Notes: generated from the sequence alone by a model not told the origin. A DNA stretch of 64,000 nucleotides from Robertmurraya kyonggiensis (GCF_005116465.1 NZ_SWBM01000001.1:496001-560000), one strand, 5' to 3'. Shown: positions 15,923 to 24,883, counted from the first letter of the stretch. Translations and numbers: made by a program.

Positions 15923-18216
15923 TGGCATTAAAAGAAAAAGAATTAACAGCTGGAATGGAAGCTGAGCAGTTGATGACCTTTGAATCTGGGAACGAGATGG
16001 CGGCAATGGCGGCGGCTCAAATCAACTATCATATTATGGGCTATTTTCCAATTACTCCGTCCACCGAAGTCGCCCAGTATTTGGATCAAATGAAGGCTCG
16101 TAGAGAACATGACATTAAACTAATTGCGGCAGATGGGGAGCATGGTTCTGCTGGAATTTGCTATGGAGCAGCTGCAACAGGAGCACGTGTTTTTAATGCG
16201 ACAAGTGCGAATGGATTCATGTACATGTTAGAGCAACTACCAGTTCAATCTGGCACTCGTTTCCCGATGGTGATGAATCTCGTGACACGTTCGATCAGTG
16301 GACCACTAGATATTAGAGGTGACCATTCTGACCTATATTTTGCACTCAATACTGGTTGGGTGATATTAACAGCAAGAACCCCACAGGCTGTCTATGACAT
16401 GAATATTATGGCGTTAAAAATAGCTGAGCATTCAAAGGTTCGCTTGCCCGTCATATTGGCTTATGATGGATTCTTTACTTCCCATCAAAAGCGGAAGGTG
16501 CAATATTTCAAGGATCGAAAAATTGTTCAGGATTTCGTAGGAGAATGTCCACTTGATTATCAATTTGCCCGTGATCCGAAAAATCCGGTAACAATTGGTG
16601 CTCACATGAATGGGGACGATTTAACGAATAATCACTATCAACAATCTGAAGCTATGTATGCTGCAGGCAAAGTGTTTGAAGAGGTGTCAGAAGAATATGC
16701 AAAGCTGTCTGGCCGTGAGTATCCAGTCTTAGATCTATACAAAATGGAAGATGCGGATGTTGCTTTATTCTTATTAAATTCAGCGGCAGAATCGTCGAAG
16801 GATGTAGTAGATAAGTTTAGAGAACAGGGTATTAAAGCAGGTGTCATCAGTCCAAATATCATTCGTCCTTTCCCAGCTGAAGCGATTCGGAAGGCGTTAA
16901 AGAACGTTAAGTCTCTTTTAGTAGGAGAGAGAGCTGATTCTTATGGAGCAAATGGTCCAAACCTTACTCATGAGGTAAAGTCTGTTTTACAAGAAGATAA
17001 GGAAAATCAAACGATTGTGTTAAGTAGAGTGTTTGGTCTCGGTGGGAAGGATTTCTATGCAGACGATGCGGAAAACTTTTTCCAAATGGCGATTGATGCG
17101 CAAGAAAAGGGTTACGCAGAAAAACCTTTTGATTATTACGGGCATGTACCAGGTCACCCAGAAAACGTCATACAGCCGGTTATTACTCCTCAACATGGAG
17201 ATGTATATCGAACAGGTTTAATTCAAGTCACAGAGGATGAAGAAACAAATAAATTGAAGGTTAAAATGCCACCATTGCGAGCATTGACTTCAAAACCCAA
17301 ACGTATTGCTTCAGGTCATGGGGCATGCCCAGGATGCGGAATCTTTGGTGGACTAGAGTTGTTTTTCAAAGGGATTGAAGGAGATGTGGTTGTGTTATTT
17401 CAAACAGGCTGTGCTTACGTAACGACTACTTCTTATCCACATACATCCCATAAGCAAACAATGATGCACAATCTGTTCCAAAATGGAGCAGCCACATTAT
17501 CAGGTACGCTCGAAGCATTTTTTGAACAGAAACGTAGAGGGGAAATTGAGGTAGCGGACGATGCAACCTTTGTTATGATTACTGGGGATGGTGGTATGGA
17601 TATCGGAATGGGCTCTGCCATCGGCACGGCTCTTCGTAACCATAAATTAATCATTCTTGAGTATGATAATGAAGGCTATATGAATACAGGTTCACAAATG
17701 TCCTATTCAACCCCGATTGGGAATATGACTAGTACAACCAATGTTGGGAAGTCTCAGCAGGGAAAAGCATTCCATCATAAGGATACACCGCAAATTATGG
17801 CGGCGACTAATATTCCTTATGTCTTTACAGGTACAGAAGCATTCCCGCAGGATCTGGTTAAAAAAGCGGCCAAAGCTCAGTGGTATGCCCAAAATGTTGG
17901 AACTGTTTATGGAAAAATTCTCATTACTTGTCCACTCAACTGGAAATCAGAGGATCGCTATGGGAATACGATTATGGAGGCTGCGGTCAATTGTAATTTT
18001 TTCCCACTATATGAAGTGGAACAAGGGGAAACAACTATTACTTATGATCCTGAAGCAAAGAAAAAGAAAATCCCACTTTCAGACTGGCTAAAATATATGG
18101 GAAAAACAAAACATTTATTAAAAGAAGAAAATAACACGATTCTTTCGGATTTTGAAGAGGAAATCGAAAGAAGATGGCAGAGACTAAAAGCGCAGCACGA
18201 GAATCCATTATTATAA
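15922..18216 (+). CDS. 2-oxoacid:ferredoxin oxidoreductase, fused alpha and beta subunits
   Basis: 764 residues. Residues about 15-400 are the alpha subunit (GYFPITPSTEVAQYL, DGEHGSAGICYGAA, GPLDIRGDHSDLY). Residues about 450-730 are the beta, TPP-binding subunit (GHGACPGCGIFGG, QTGCAYVTTTSYPHTS, ITGDGGMDIGMG, NEGYMNTGSQMS). The GDGG...N motif binds TPP-Mg, and CPGC with later cysteines should hold the proximal cluster. Reaction by family: 2-oxoacid + CoA + oxidised ferredoxin to acyl-CoA + CO2 + reduced ferredoxin. With the preceding gene all four classical domains are present in two polypeptides. Indolepyruvate or 2-ketoisovalerate are alternative substrates. Confidence 0.88.
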   Translation: MALKEKELTAGMEAEQLMTFESGNEMAAMAAAQINYHIMGYFPITPSTEVAQYLDQMKARREHDIKLIAADGEHGSAGICYGAAATGARVFNATSANGFMYMLEQLPVQSGTRFPMVMNLVTRSISGPLDIRGDHSDLYFALNTGWVILTARTPQAVYDMNIMALKIAEHSKVRLPVILAYDGFFTSHQKRKVQYFKDRKIVQDFVGECPLDYQFARDPKNPVTIGAHMNGDDLTNNHYQQSEAMYAAGKVFEEVSEEYAKLSGREYPVLDLYKMEDADVALFLLNSAAESSKDVVDKFREQGIKAGVISPNIIRPFPAEAIRKALKNVKSLLVGERADSYGANGPNLTHEVKSVLQEDKENQTIVLSRVFGLGGKDFYADDAENFFQMAIDAQEKGYAEKPFDYYGHVPGHPENVIQPVITPQHGDVYRTGLIQVTEDEETNKLKVKMPPLRALTSKPKRIASGHGACPGCGIFGGLELFFKGIEGDVVVLFQTGCAYVTTTSYPHTSHKQTMMHNLFQNGAATLSGTLEAFFEQKRRGEIEVADDATFVMITGDGGMDIGMGSAIGTALRNHKLIILEYDNEGYMNTGSQMSYSTPIGNMTSTTNVGKSQQGKAFHHKDTPQIMAATNIPYVFTGTEAFPQDLVKKAAKAQWYAQNVGTVYGKILITCPLNWKSEDRYGNTIMEAAVNCNFFPLYEVEQGETTITYDPEAKKKKIPLSDWLKYMGKTKHLLKEENNTILSDFEEEIERRWQRLKAQHENPLL

Positions 18217-18268
18217 ATGATAGTACAAGTTCTCTACTAAGAAATAGAACTTTTTTCCTATTTTGAGG

Positions 18269-18294
18269 GGCCGTTTCATAGAGACGGTCTTTTT
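18269..18294 (+). terminator. terminator after the oxidoreductase genes
   Basis: GGCCGTTTC and GAGACGGTC pair around ATA and are followed by TTTTTG, about 50 bases past the stop codon. The rest of the 230-base gap to the kinase shows nothing I can name. Confidence 0.75.
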
Positions 18295-18446
18295 GTCACG
18301 AAAAAACCATTTTTTCTCATTTTTATTGCAGGTGTTTTTTTCTTTTTTGTAGAATAAGAAATTGATTTGAAATTTCCAAGTGTCTATTCATATGTTAATC
18401 CTATATAAACAAAGTCCAAGACAAAGCGATAAAAGGTGGGAATACG

Positions 18447-19925
18447 GTGAAGGAAATGCAATTTAAAAGTGCCGGAAACGAAATATCTTCCATGCAAACC
18501 GAAGAATTATTGGTACATCAAGAAGCACAGAAAAATGAAGAATTTTATCGAGATTTATTTATTGAGGCGCTAGATGGGATTGTCTTTTGGACAGTAGAGG
18601 ATGGGATCATTGAAGCGAATGAATCGGCCTGCAAAATTTTTGAAAGCAGCGAATCTGAGCTAAAGCACAAAAAAATAGAAGACTTTGTATTTAGCCACCC
18701 GAGCAATTATAATCGAATATTAAAGGACCTATATAGCAGAGGTTCGGTTCGAGATGAACTTGTATTTTTGATGCCGAATGGACAGAAGAAAATATTGGAA
18801 TTTACCACAAAGCTACACTCGGCTAATGGTCATCGTATGACGATTTTTCGTAATGTTACGGAACGATATGAAATGGAACAGGAGTTAAGAGAAAGCGAGC
18901 GTAAATTTCGAAGCATTTTCGAAGGAGCGGTTGAAGGTTTAATCCTTTGGAATGATAAATTTGAAATCGTAGATGTAAACTCTTCTGGTGAAAAATTACT
19001 TCATGCAAATAAAGAAGAGATTATTGGTCATTCTCTGTTATCGATATTGGCACAGTATAATGTCAAGGAAGAGGATATGTCAGAGCATGTCGATCTTTTT
19101 AAATCGAAGGAGCATTCATGCGGAGTAATCACGTTTGTATCGGAAACAGGTGAAAGGACGCATGTGGAGTACGCGACAAAGAAAAATGTCTTTTCGAATT
19201 TAAATATGACTACATTTAAGGATATTACAGACAAACTGCAAATGGAAGAGCATTTGCGGAAGTCAGACACATTGAGTGTAATTGGGCAGCTTGCAGCCGG
19301 TATTGCTCATGAGATTCGTAATCCGATGACGGCGCTTAAAGGCTTCATTCAGTTATTAGAAGATACAATTAAAGAGGATCATTCGATGTATTTCGGAGTG
19401 ATCAAAAACGAACTGAATCGAATTGATTCTATCATTAATGAATTTCTAGTATTAGCAAAGCCGCAAGCGATGAAATACTTAGAAAAAGACATTGTTCAAT
19501 TGATGAAAGAAACGATTGAATTACTTAAGCCTCAAGCTGTGCTACACAATGTTCAATTTCAACTAACGCTTGAAACCGAAATTCCTTATATTTATTGTGA
19601 ACCTAATCAGTTAAAAAAGGTATTCATCAATATTATAAAGAATGCTATAGAAGTAATGAGTAACGGAGGTTTTATACGGATTGCGATTAGAAAAGTGGAT
19701 GGCGATCAAGTATTGGTATCGATTCAAGATGAAGGTGAAGGAATTGACCCTGAGAAATTAAGAAGATTGGGTGAACCGTTTTTTACGACAAAAGAAAAAG
19801 GGACTGGATTAGGGCTAATGGTTTCCTATAAAATCATTAGTGAACATCAAGGGCAAATAGATGTGGAAAGTGAGCAAGGGAAAGGAACCGTTTTTTATAT
19901 AAAACTTCCTATTAGAAGAGTTTGA
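18447..19925 (+). CDS. PAS-PAS sensor histidine kinase, sporulation-kinase type
   Basis: 492 residues from a GTG at 18447, preceded by AGGTGGG. No membrane segment is visible, so it is soluble. Two PAS domains lie at about 28-140 and 150-265, then a HisKA dimerisation domain (QLAAGIAHEIRNPMTALKG, phospho-acceptor His in AHEIRNP) and a HATPase domain (NIIKNAIEVM, DEGEGIDPE, FFTTKEKGTGLGL). There is no response regulator next door, which is typical of KinA/KinE-type kinases that feed the Spo0F-Spo0B-Spo0A phosphorelay. A Spo0E-type phosphatase gene follows 700 bases downstream. Which signal it senses is unknown. Confidence 0.85.
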   Translation: MKEMQFKSAGNEISSMQTEELLVHQEAQKNEEFYRDLFIEALDGIVFWTVEDGIIEANESACKIFESSESELKHKKIEDFVFSHPSNYNRILKDLYSRGSVRDELVFLMPNGQKKILEFTTKLHSANGHRMTIFRNVTERYEMEQELRESERKFRSIFEGAVEGLILWNDKFEIVDVNSSGEKLLHANKEEIIGHSLLSILAQYNVKEEDMSEHVDLFKSKEHSCGVITFVSETGERTHVEYATKKNVFSNLNMTTFKDITDKLQMEEHLRKSDTLSVIGQLAAGIAHEIRNPMTALKGFIQLLEDTIKEDHSMYFGVIKNELNRIDSIINEFLVLAKPQAMKYLEKDIVQLMKETIELLKPQAVLHNVQFQLTLETEIPYIYCEPNQLKKVFINIIKNAIEVMSNGGFIRIAIRKVDGDQVLVSIQDEGEGIDPEKLRRLGEPFFTTKEKGTGLGLMVSYKIISEHQGQIDVESEQGKGTVFYIKLPIRRV

Positions 19926-19946
19926 ATGTAGAAAGGTCGAATACAA

Positions 19947-20438
19947 TTGAAATATTATACTATCTATCAATCAAGTATCGGTGAAATTTATGTTGTGGCA
20001 GATGAAAATCATATTGTCGCGCTGCATATCGGCAATGAGGATTTCTTGGAATCAGAAAAAGAAGAGGTTCAGAAAAATAGTAGTCATCCACTCTTAATGC
20101 AAGCTGTCCAACAATTGGATGAATATTTTTCTGGTAAGCGGAAGGACTTTGATTTACCTTTACAAGAGAAGGGTACTATTTTTCAAACAAGAGTATGGAA
20201 TGAGCTAAAAAAGATTCCTTATGGTACAACAATCAGCTATCAGGATGTAGCTACGGCGATTGGAAATACAAAAGCTGTTCGAGCAATTGGACAGGCGAAT
20301 AAAGCAAATAAACTTCCGATCATCATTCCTTGTCATCGAGTAATTGGGAAGGACCAATCATTAACAGGCTACGCTGGAACACAAGTTCATATTAAAGAGA
20401 AGCTACTAGAATTAGAAGGAGCTTTCTTTAAAAAATAG
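19947..20438 (+). CDS. ogt: methylated-DNA--[protein]-cysteine S-methyltransferase
   Basis: 163 residues from a TTG at 19947 with AAAGG upstream, only 21 bases after the kinase gene, so probably co-transcribed. The C-terminal half has the O6-alkylguanine transferase core: FQTRVWNELKKIPYGTT, the RAIGQA DNA-recognition helix, the Asn of NKLPIIIPCHRVIG and the active-site Cys in PCHRV, then GYAGT. It removes alkyl groups from guanine in a suicide reaction, repairing DNA. Length and motifs fit the constitutive Ogt type; the Ada regulatory domain is absent. Confidence 0.93.
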   Translation: MKYYTIYQSSIGEIYVVADENHIVALHIGNEDFLESEKEEVQKNSSHPLLMQAVQQLDEYFSGKRKDFDLPLQEKGTIFQTRVWNELKKIPYGTTISYQDVATAIGNTKAVRAIGQANKANKLPIIIPCHRVIGKDQSLTGYAGTQVHIKEKLLELEGAFFKK

Positions 20439-20612
20439 TTGGTTCATCACGGAAAATGTCGAATATAGAAAAGAGATTTATCAAAAAACATGTCTTTATA
20501 GAATGTTTTGTCTAATATTGCGATTCTATTTACATTCGAACTTTTTCTTGGCATAATTCATCAAGGATACATTAATAGATTTAAGGATTTAAGGTAGATT
20601 AGGGGGATAGCG

Positions 20613-20852
20613 GTGCAGTACGATTGTCGGGAAAAGTTGAATGAAATTCGAAAAATGAGAGAAAAAATGATAGAATCAGCTCAAGAAAAAGGGTTTACCA
20701 GTGATGATACAATTCGATATAGTCAGGAACTTGATCAATTGATATATGAGTACCAATGCTACTCTAAAAGAACTGGTCAACAACAAGATGAAATTAGAAT
20801 TGCCTTTAAACAAATGATAATGATTTTACCACAAGCACAAATGTTGGTTTAA
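20613..20852 (+). CDS. Spo0E-family aspartyl-phosphate phosphatase
   Basis: 79 residues from a GTG at 20613 with TAGGGGGATAGCG upstream. It is a two-helix protein carrying the family signature SQELD followed by xLI (residues about 35-45), the site that engages phosphorylated Spo0A. Family knowledge: Spo0E, YisI and YnzD dephosphorylate Spo0A-P and delay sporulation. It lies just behind a sporulation-type kinase, so kinase and antagonist are neighbours. The paralogue cannot be assigned from length alone. Confidence 0.85.
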   Translation: MQYDCREKLNEIRKMREKMIESAQEKGFTSDDTIRYSQELDQLIYEYQCYSKRTGQQQDEIRIAFKQMIMILPQAQMLV

Positions 20853-20868
20853 TATATTGTTTAATTAG

Positions 20869-21047
20869 GCTCTTTTCTCATATTTTGTTGTATTTAGAAC
20901 CACAAAATTAAAGAACTGAGCTATGTTCTTCAGGGATATCTTTCCTTATAACAATGAGAAAAGAGCTTGCAAACATAGTCAGAGTGCACCAAATCATATT
21001 TAATTACGTTAAAATCGGCCGCTGGCCATCGGATTTAGGATTTTAAC
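20869..21047 (+). repeat. interspersed two-hairpin element, copy A
   Basis: The element starts GCTCTTTTCTCAT, whose inverse complement ATGAGAAAAGAGC recurs at 20954-20966. It ends with GTTAAAATC at 21008-21016 and GATTTTAAC at 21039-21047. Between the hairpins is the block TTGCAAAC-n-TAGT-n-GTGCACCAAAT. The same arrangement occurs at 30062-30223 in the same orientation. Copy A has a longer GC-rich apex (GGCCGCTGGCCATCGG) in the second hairpin. It occupies part of the 567-base gap before fixA; no ORF runs through it. Confidence 0.8.
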
Positions 21048-21099
21048 AATAATATTATGACATTAGCTTTTAATGACAACTAGATGAATGATGTTATAT

Positions 21100-21129
21100 G
21101 AGGACTCTTGAAGAGGTCTTCTTTTTTTT
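21100..21129 (+). terminator. possible terminator before the fix operon
   Basis: GAGGACTCTT and AAGAGGTCTTC pair with one bulge and are followed by eight T residues. It lies 250 bases after the Spo0E-like gene, beyond the repeat element. From 21130 to 21419 the sequence is AT-rich and I see no gene. Confidence 0.6.
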
Positions 21130-21419
21130 GCCATTTATATTTCGAAATTAAGTGTCATTGTGATTTTTATCATAGAGGAAAAATGGAAATTTTCTTTATT
21201 ATTAATATAAATAAATTAAATACCTATTCAAATTCTATCTAGATCTTCTCGAAATTAATTATTACTCCAAAGATATGACTCCACTATTTATTTTCTAACA
21301 ACTACAGAACAGTCAGCAGTAATTGCACCACCATCCATGATTTTGTTTGTACTATGCTTTCATCAAACTTTGATAGAGCATGTCAAAATAAAAACAATTC
21401 TAGAAGGGGGATTTATTGC

Positions 21420-22238
21420 ATGCACATAGTTGTTTGTGTCAAACAGGTCCCAGACACAAAAATCATCAAAATCAATCCTAAGACGAACACCCTAGACCGC
21501 CGTAGTGCACCTGCCATCTTAAATCCGTATGACGCGCATGCTGTACAAGAAGCAGTAAGACTCAAATCCATTTTGGGTAGAGGTAAAATATCTGTCCTTT
21601 CAATGGGTCCACCTCAAGCAACCGAGGTTATTAAGAAATGTATAGAAATCGGTGCTGATGAAGGATATCTAATTTCAGACCGTGCCTTTGCAGGAGCAGA
21701 TACACTTGCAACAAGTTATGCATTATCTAAGGCGCTTGAGAAAATAGCAAGCGTTGATCCAATCGATTTAGTGATTTGCGGTAAGCACGCCATTGATGGT
21801 GACACAGGACAGGTCGGTCCTGGAATCGCGAGAAGGTTAGATATTCCGCCTGTTACGAATGTGATCGAGGTTTCTGAAGTCAACAGTAATGATAGGACGA
21901 TTGTTATTAAGAGAAAGCTTTCGAACGGATATGAGCTCGTACAAGCTAATATGCCTTGCTTATTAACGGTTGAGAAAGAAATTAATAAGATTGAATATTC
22001 GCCTCTCTCAAATATGTTGAAGGCAGCTAGATACAAATCTCATATTTGGTCCGTAAGTGATTTAGGAGAAGTTAATATCACCCAATTAGGATTAAAAGGG
22101 TCCCCAACTGTAGTTGGAAAAATGTTCACACCACCGAAGCTTGAAGGTGGAAAAATGCTAGATGGAACTAGTGATGAACAAGTTTCACAGCTCATGGAAG
22201 TGCTTTTAGAGCAAAAAGAGCTCTTAAATGTGAAATAG
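21420..22238 (+). CDS. fixA: electron transfer flavoprotein beta subunit FixA
   Basis: 272 residues from the ATG at 21420, after AGAAGGGGGATTTATTGC; an earlier in-frame start lacks a ribosome binding site. ETF beta fold: VCVKQVPDTK at the N-terminus, NPYDAHAVQEAVRLK, and the nucleotide-binding loop GKHAIDGDTGQVGPGIARRL. In bifurcating Fix/Etf complexes this subunit binds the FAD that receives a hydride from NADH. It is first in fixABCX. It differs from ordinary fatty-acid-oxidation ETF mainly by context, since fixC and fixX follow directly. Confidence 0.9.
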   Translation: MHIVVCVKQVPDTKIIKINPKTNTLDRRSAPAILNPYDAHAVQEAVRLKSILGRGKISVLSMGPPQATEVIKKCIEIGADEGYLISDRAFAGADTLATSYALSKALEKIASVDPIDLVICGKHAIDGDTGQVGPGIARRLDIPPVTNVIEVSEVNSNDRTIVIKRKLSNGYELVQANMPCLLTVEKEINKIEYSPLSNMLKAARYKSHIWSVSDLGEVNITQLGLKGSPTVVGKMFTPPKLEGGKMLDGTSDEQVSQLMEVLLEQKELLNVK

Positions 22239-22274
22239 GTAACATATTAGATATAAAATTGGAGGTTTTCTAGG

Positions 22275-23300
22275 ATGGAGGAATACCAAGGCGTGTGGGT
22301 ATTCATTGAGCAATCTGAGGGTGAAATTGCAGGCGTATCCCTTGAATTGCTTGGTGCTGGACGACAGCTTGCAGATAAGTTAGAAGTTCCATTGGCAGGC
22401 GTATTATTAGGAGAGAAAGTGCGAGAGCTTTCTACACAAGTTATCGGACATGGTGCTGATATAGTGTATTTGATTGATGATCCAGTATTAAAATATTATC
22501 GTACAGAATCGTATATGAAGTGTGTCAATAATTTGGCGCTTAAATATAGGCCGGAAATCTTCTTATATGGCGCAACTCCGAACGGAAAGGACCTTGCAAG
22601 TGCAGTCGCAACTGATTTGAGTACGGGTCTAACAGCTGATACGACTATGCTTGATGTGGACGTGGAAAAAAGATTACTAGAAGCTAGTCGTCCGGCATTT
22701 GGCGGAAATATCATGGCCACAATTCTTTGTAAGAAGAATCGACCACAAATGGCTACTGTTCGACCGAAAGTAATGAAGGCGCTTCCTTTTGACGGAGTTC
22801 GTATTGGGGAAGTGGTAGAAGAAATGATTGAGCTAAGCGAAGAAGATATGCGTACAAAAGTGCTTGAGATTGTGAAGAATGTAACAAAAGCAGCTAGCTT
22901 GGCCGATGCTCATGTTATTGTCTGTGGGGGAAAAGGAATGGGGGACCTAGAAGGGTTCGAACTCATTCACGAGTTAGCAGATACGATTGGTGCTAGCGTT
23001 GGAGGTACGCGGGACGTCATTGAAGCGGGGTGGCTCCCACATGAATTGCAGATTGGGCAAACAGGTGAAACAGTCACGCCTAAAATCTATTTTGCTATCG
23101 GTCTATCTGGTGCTATCCAGCACGTCGTAGGCATGAAAAATTCCGAGCTCATTATTGCCATTAATAAAGACCCAAATGCTCCGATCTTTGAGGCTGCCAC
23201 TTATGGAATTGTCGGAGATGCCTTTGAGGTTGTACCGAAACTAATTGAGCAGTTCAAACAAATTCGTGTGAAGCAGGGAGGTGAAGTAAGCTATGTCTGA
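22275..23300 (+). CDS. fixB: electron transfer flavoprotein alpha subunit FixB
   Basis: 341 residues; ATG at 22275 after TTGGAGGTTTTCTAGG. The C-terminal half holds the FAD-binding signature (GGTRDVIEAGWLPHELQIGQTG, PKIYFAIGLSGAIQH, NKDPNAPIF). It pairs with FixA; the alpha subunit's FAD shuttles single electrons to the quinone-directed partner FixC. Length is slightly above that of ordinary EtfA (about 325), which fits FixB. The last 8 bases overlap the fixC start, so expression is coupled. Confidence 0.9.
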   Translation: MEEYQGVWVFIEQSEGEIAGVSLELLGAGRQLADKLEVPLAGVLLGEKVRELSTQVIGHGADIVYLIDDPVLKYYRTESYMKCVNNLALKYRPEIFLYGATPNGKDLASAVATDLSTGLTADTTMLDVDVEKRLLEASRPAFGGNIMATILCKKNRPQMATVRPKVMKALPFDGVRIGEVVEEMIELSEEDMRTKVLEIVKNVTKAASLADAHVIVCGGKGMGDLEGFELIHELADTIGASVGGTRDVIEAGWLPHELQIGQTGETVTPKIYFAIGLSGAIQHVVGMKNSELIIAINKDPNAPIFEAATYGIVGDAFEVVPKLIEQFKQIRVKQGGEVSYV

Positions 23301-24588
23301 GAAATTTGATGTAATCGTCGTTGGGGCTGGACCAGCTGGTACCGCATGTGCTTACACATGTGCAAAGAACGGTCTGAAGGTATTGCAGATCGAAAGAGGA
23401 GAATATCCTGGAAGTAAAAATGTCATGGGTGGCGTTTTATACCGAAAGCAAACAGAAGAAATTATTCCTGAGTTTTGGAAAGAGGCACCATTAGAAAGAC
23501 CGATTATCGAGCAACGTTTTTGGATGATGGATAAAGAGTCTACGGTTTCCTTCGGCTATAAGGGGCTTGAATGGGGAGTGGAACCGTACAATAATTTTAC
23601 GGTCTTGCGCGCACATTTTGATCAATGGTTTGCCAAAAAGGGAGTTGAAGAAGGCGTTCTATTAATCAATGAAACGGTTGTAACGGAATGTATTGTGGAA
23701 GATGGTAAGGTTATTGGCGTTCGTACGGATCGTCCTGATGGAGAAATTTTCGCTGATGTAGTTGTTCTTGCAGACGGCGTTAATTCACTTTTAGCTAAAC
23801 AGCTTGGATTTCATAACGAACTAAAGCCTGACCAAGTTGCATTGACAGCTATGGAGGTTATTAACCTACCAAAGGACAAAATCAATGATCGCTTTAATTT
23901 GCAAGAAAATCAAGGCTGTACAATTGAAATCTTTGGCGACTCTACCAAAGGAAATCTCGGGACAGCATTTATCTATACCAATAAAGAGAGCATAAATATT
24001 GGAGTCGGTACCACATTATCCAGCATGATTAAGGCAAAAATGAAGCCTTATGAATTGCTAGATTATCTAAAAAATCATCCTATGGTGGCACCACTTTTAG
24101 CAGGAGGAGAATCTACTGAATATCTGGCACATTTAATCCCTGAAGGAGGCTTCCGTGCTGTTCCGAAAGTCGCTGGCAATGGAGTTGTAGTAATTGGAGA
24201 TGCAGCACAGCTTGTCAACGCGATACACCGAGAGGGTTCCAATATGGCCATGGCTTCTGGAAAAATGGCTGCTGAGGCTGTTATTCATGCAAAAGAACGT
24301 AATGATTATAGTGAAACAAGCTTAAATAGCTATCGTGAAGCCCTATACGCAAGCTCTATTATGAAAGATTTAGAAAAATATAAGGATGCAGCTCATTTGT
24401 TCGAAAGTAGCCCACAGTATTTCAAAGAATATGTTCCAATGATGAATCAGGCAATGAGTAAATTCTTCACGGTCGATGGAACACCGAAGAAGGAAAAGCA
24501 GAAGCAAATCATTAAAGGTTTCACCAGTGAAAGGGGCACCTTTGGCGTGATGAAAGATCTTTATCGTGCATGGAAGGCGGTGAAATAA
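23293..24588 (+). CDS. fixC: ETF-quinone-oxidoreductase-like flavoprotein FixC
   Basis: 431 residues; ATG at 23293 inside the end of fixB, after GGGAGGTGAAGTAAGCT. It opens with an FAD dinucleotide-binding motif (VIVVGAGPAGTACAY), then ERGEYPGSKN. Further conserved parts are VVLADGVNSLLAKQLG and VVVIGDAAQLVNAIHREGSNMAMASG. Family knowledge: FixC with FixX corresponds to a split ETF:quinone oxidoreductase and carries the high-potential branch to (mena)quinone. Context with fixAB and fixX makes the call firm; geranylgeranyl reductases are distant look-alikes. Confidence 0.9.
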   Translation: MSEKFDVIVVGAGPAGTACAYTCAKNGLKVLQIERGEYPGSKNVMGGVLYRKQTEEIIPEFWKEAPLERPIIEQRFWMMDKESTVSFGYKGLEWGVEPYNNFTVLRAHFDQWFAKKGVEEGVLLINETVVTECIVEDGKVIGVRTDRPDGEIFADVVVLADGVNSLLAKQLGFHNELKPDQVALTAMEVINLPKDKINDRFNLQENQGCTIEIFGDSTKGNLGTAFIYTNKESINIGVGTTLSSMIKAKMKPYELLDYLKNHPMVAPLLAGGESTEYLAHLIPEGGFRAVPKVAGNGVVVIGDAAQLVNAIHREGSNMAMASGKMAAEAVIHAKERNDYSETSLNSYREALYASSIMKDLEKYKDAAHLFESSPQYFKEYVPMMNQAMSKFFTVDGTPKKEKQKQIIKGFTSERGTFGVMKDLYRAWKAVK

Positions 24589-24872
24589 TGTCCACAAAAA
24601 CGATTGAAGAAAAACAATATTTGATTCGTTTTAAAGCAAACACGAAATCACATTTAACTGTACTTGATCATGACATTTGTAGCACAAACTGTCCAGATAA
24701 GTTATGTACGCTATTTTGTCCGGGAGAAGTATATAAATGGGAAGGTGCAAGAATGCAGGTCGGCTATGAAGGTTGTCACGAATGTGGAAGTTGTCGAATT
24801 GGTTGCCCTCATGAAAATATTAAGTGGGAATATCCATTAGGCGGCCATGGTATTGTGTTCAGGTTGGCGTAG
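24588..24872 (+). CDS. fixX: ferredoxin-like protein FixX
   Basis: 94 residues. Eight cysteines form two [4Fe-4S] sites: C31-x3-C35-x4-C40-x3-C44-Pro and C63-x2-C66-x2-C69-x3-C73-Pro. The start ATG overlaps the fixC stop by one base (TAATG). FixX works with FixC. In the proposed scheme NADH electrons are split between quinone (through FixC/FixX) and ferredoxin or flavodoxin at low potential. All four subunits are intact here. A strong terminator follows, closing the operon. Confidence 0.92.
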   Translation: MSTKTIEEKQYLIRFKANTKSHLTVLDHDICSTNCPDKLCTLFCPGEVYKWEGARMQVGYEGCHECGSCRIGCPHENIKWEYPLGGHGIVFRLA

Positions 24873-24883
24873 AAATTCAAAAG

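Noticed and set aside
21420-24872. Interpretation as an ordinary fatty-acid-oxidation ETF operon
   Set aside because: FixC and a two-cluster FixX follow directly with overlapping starts, and no acyl-CoA dehydrogenase gene is present.
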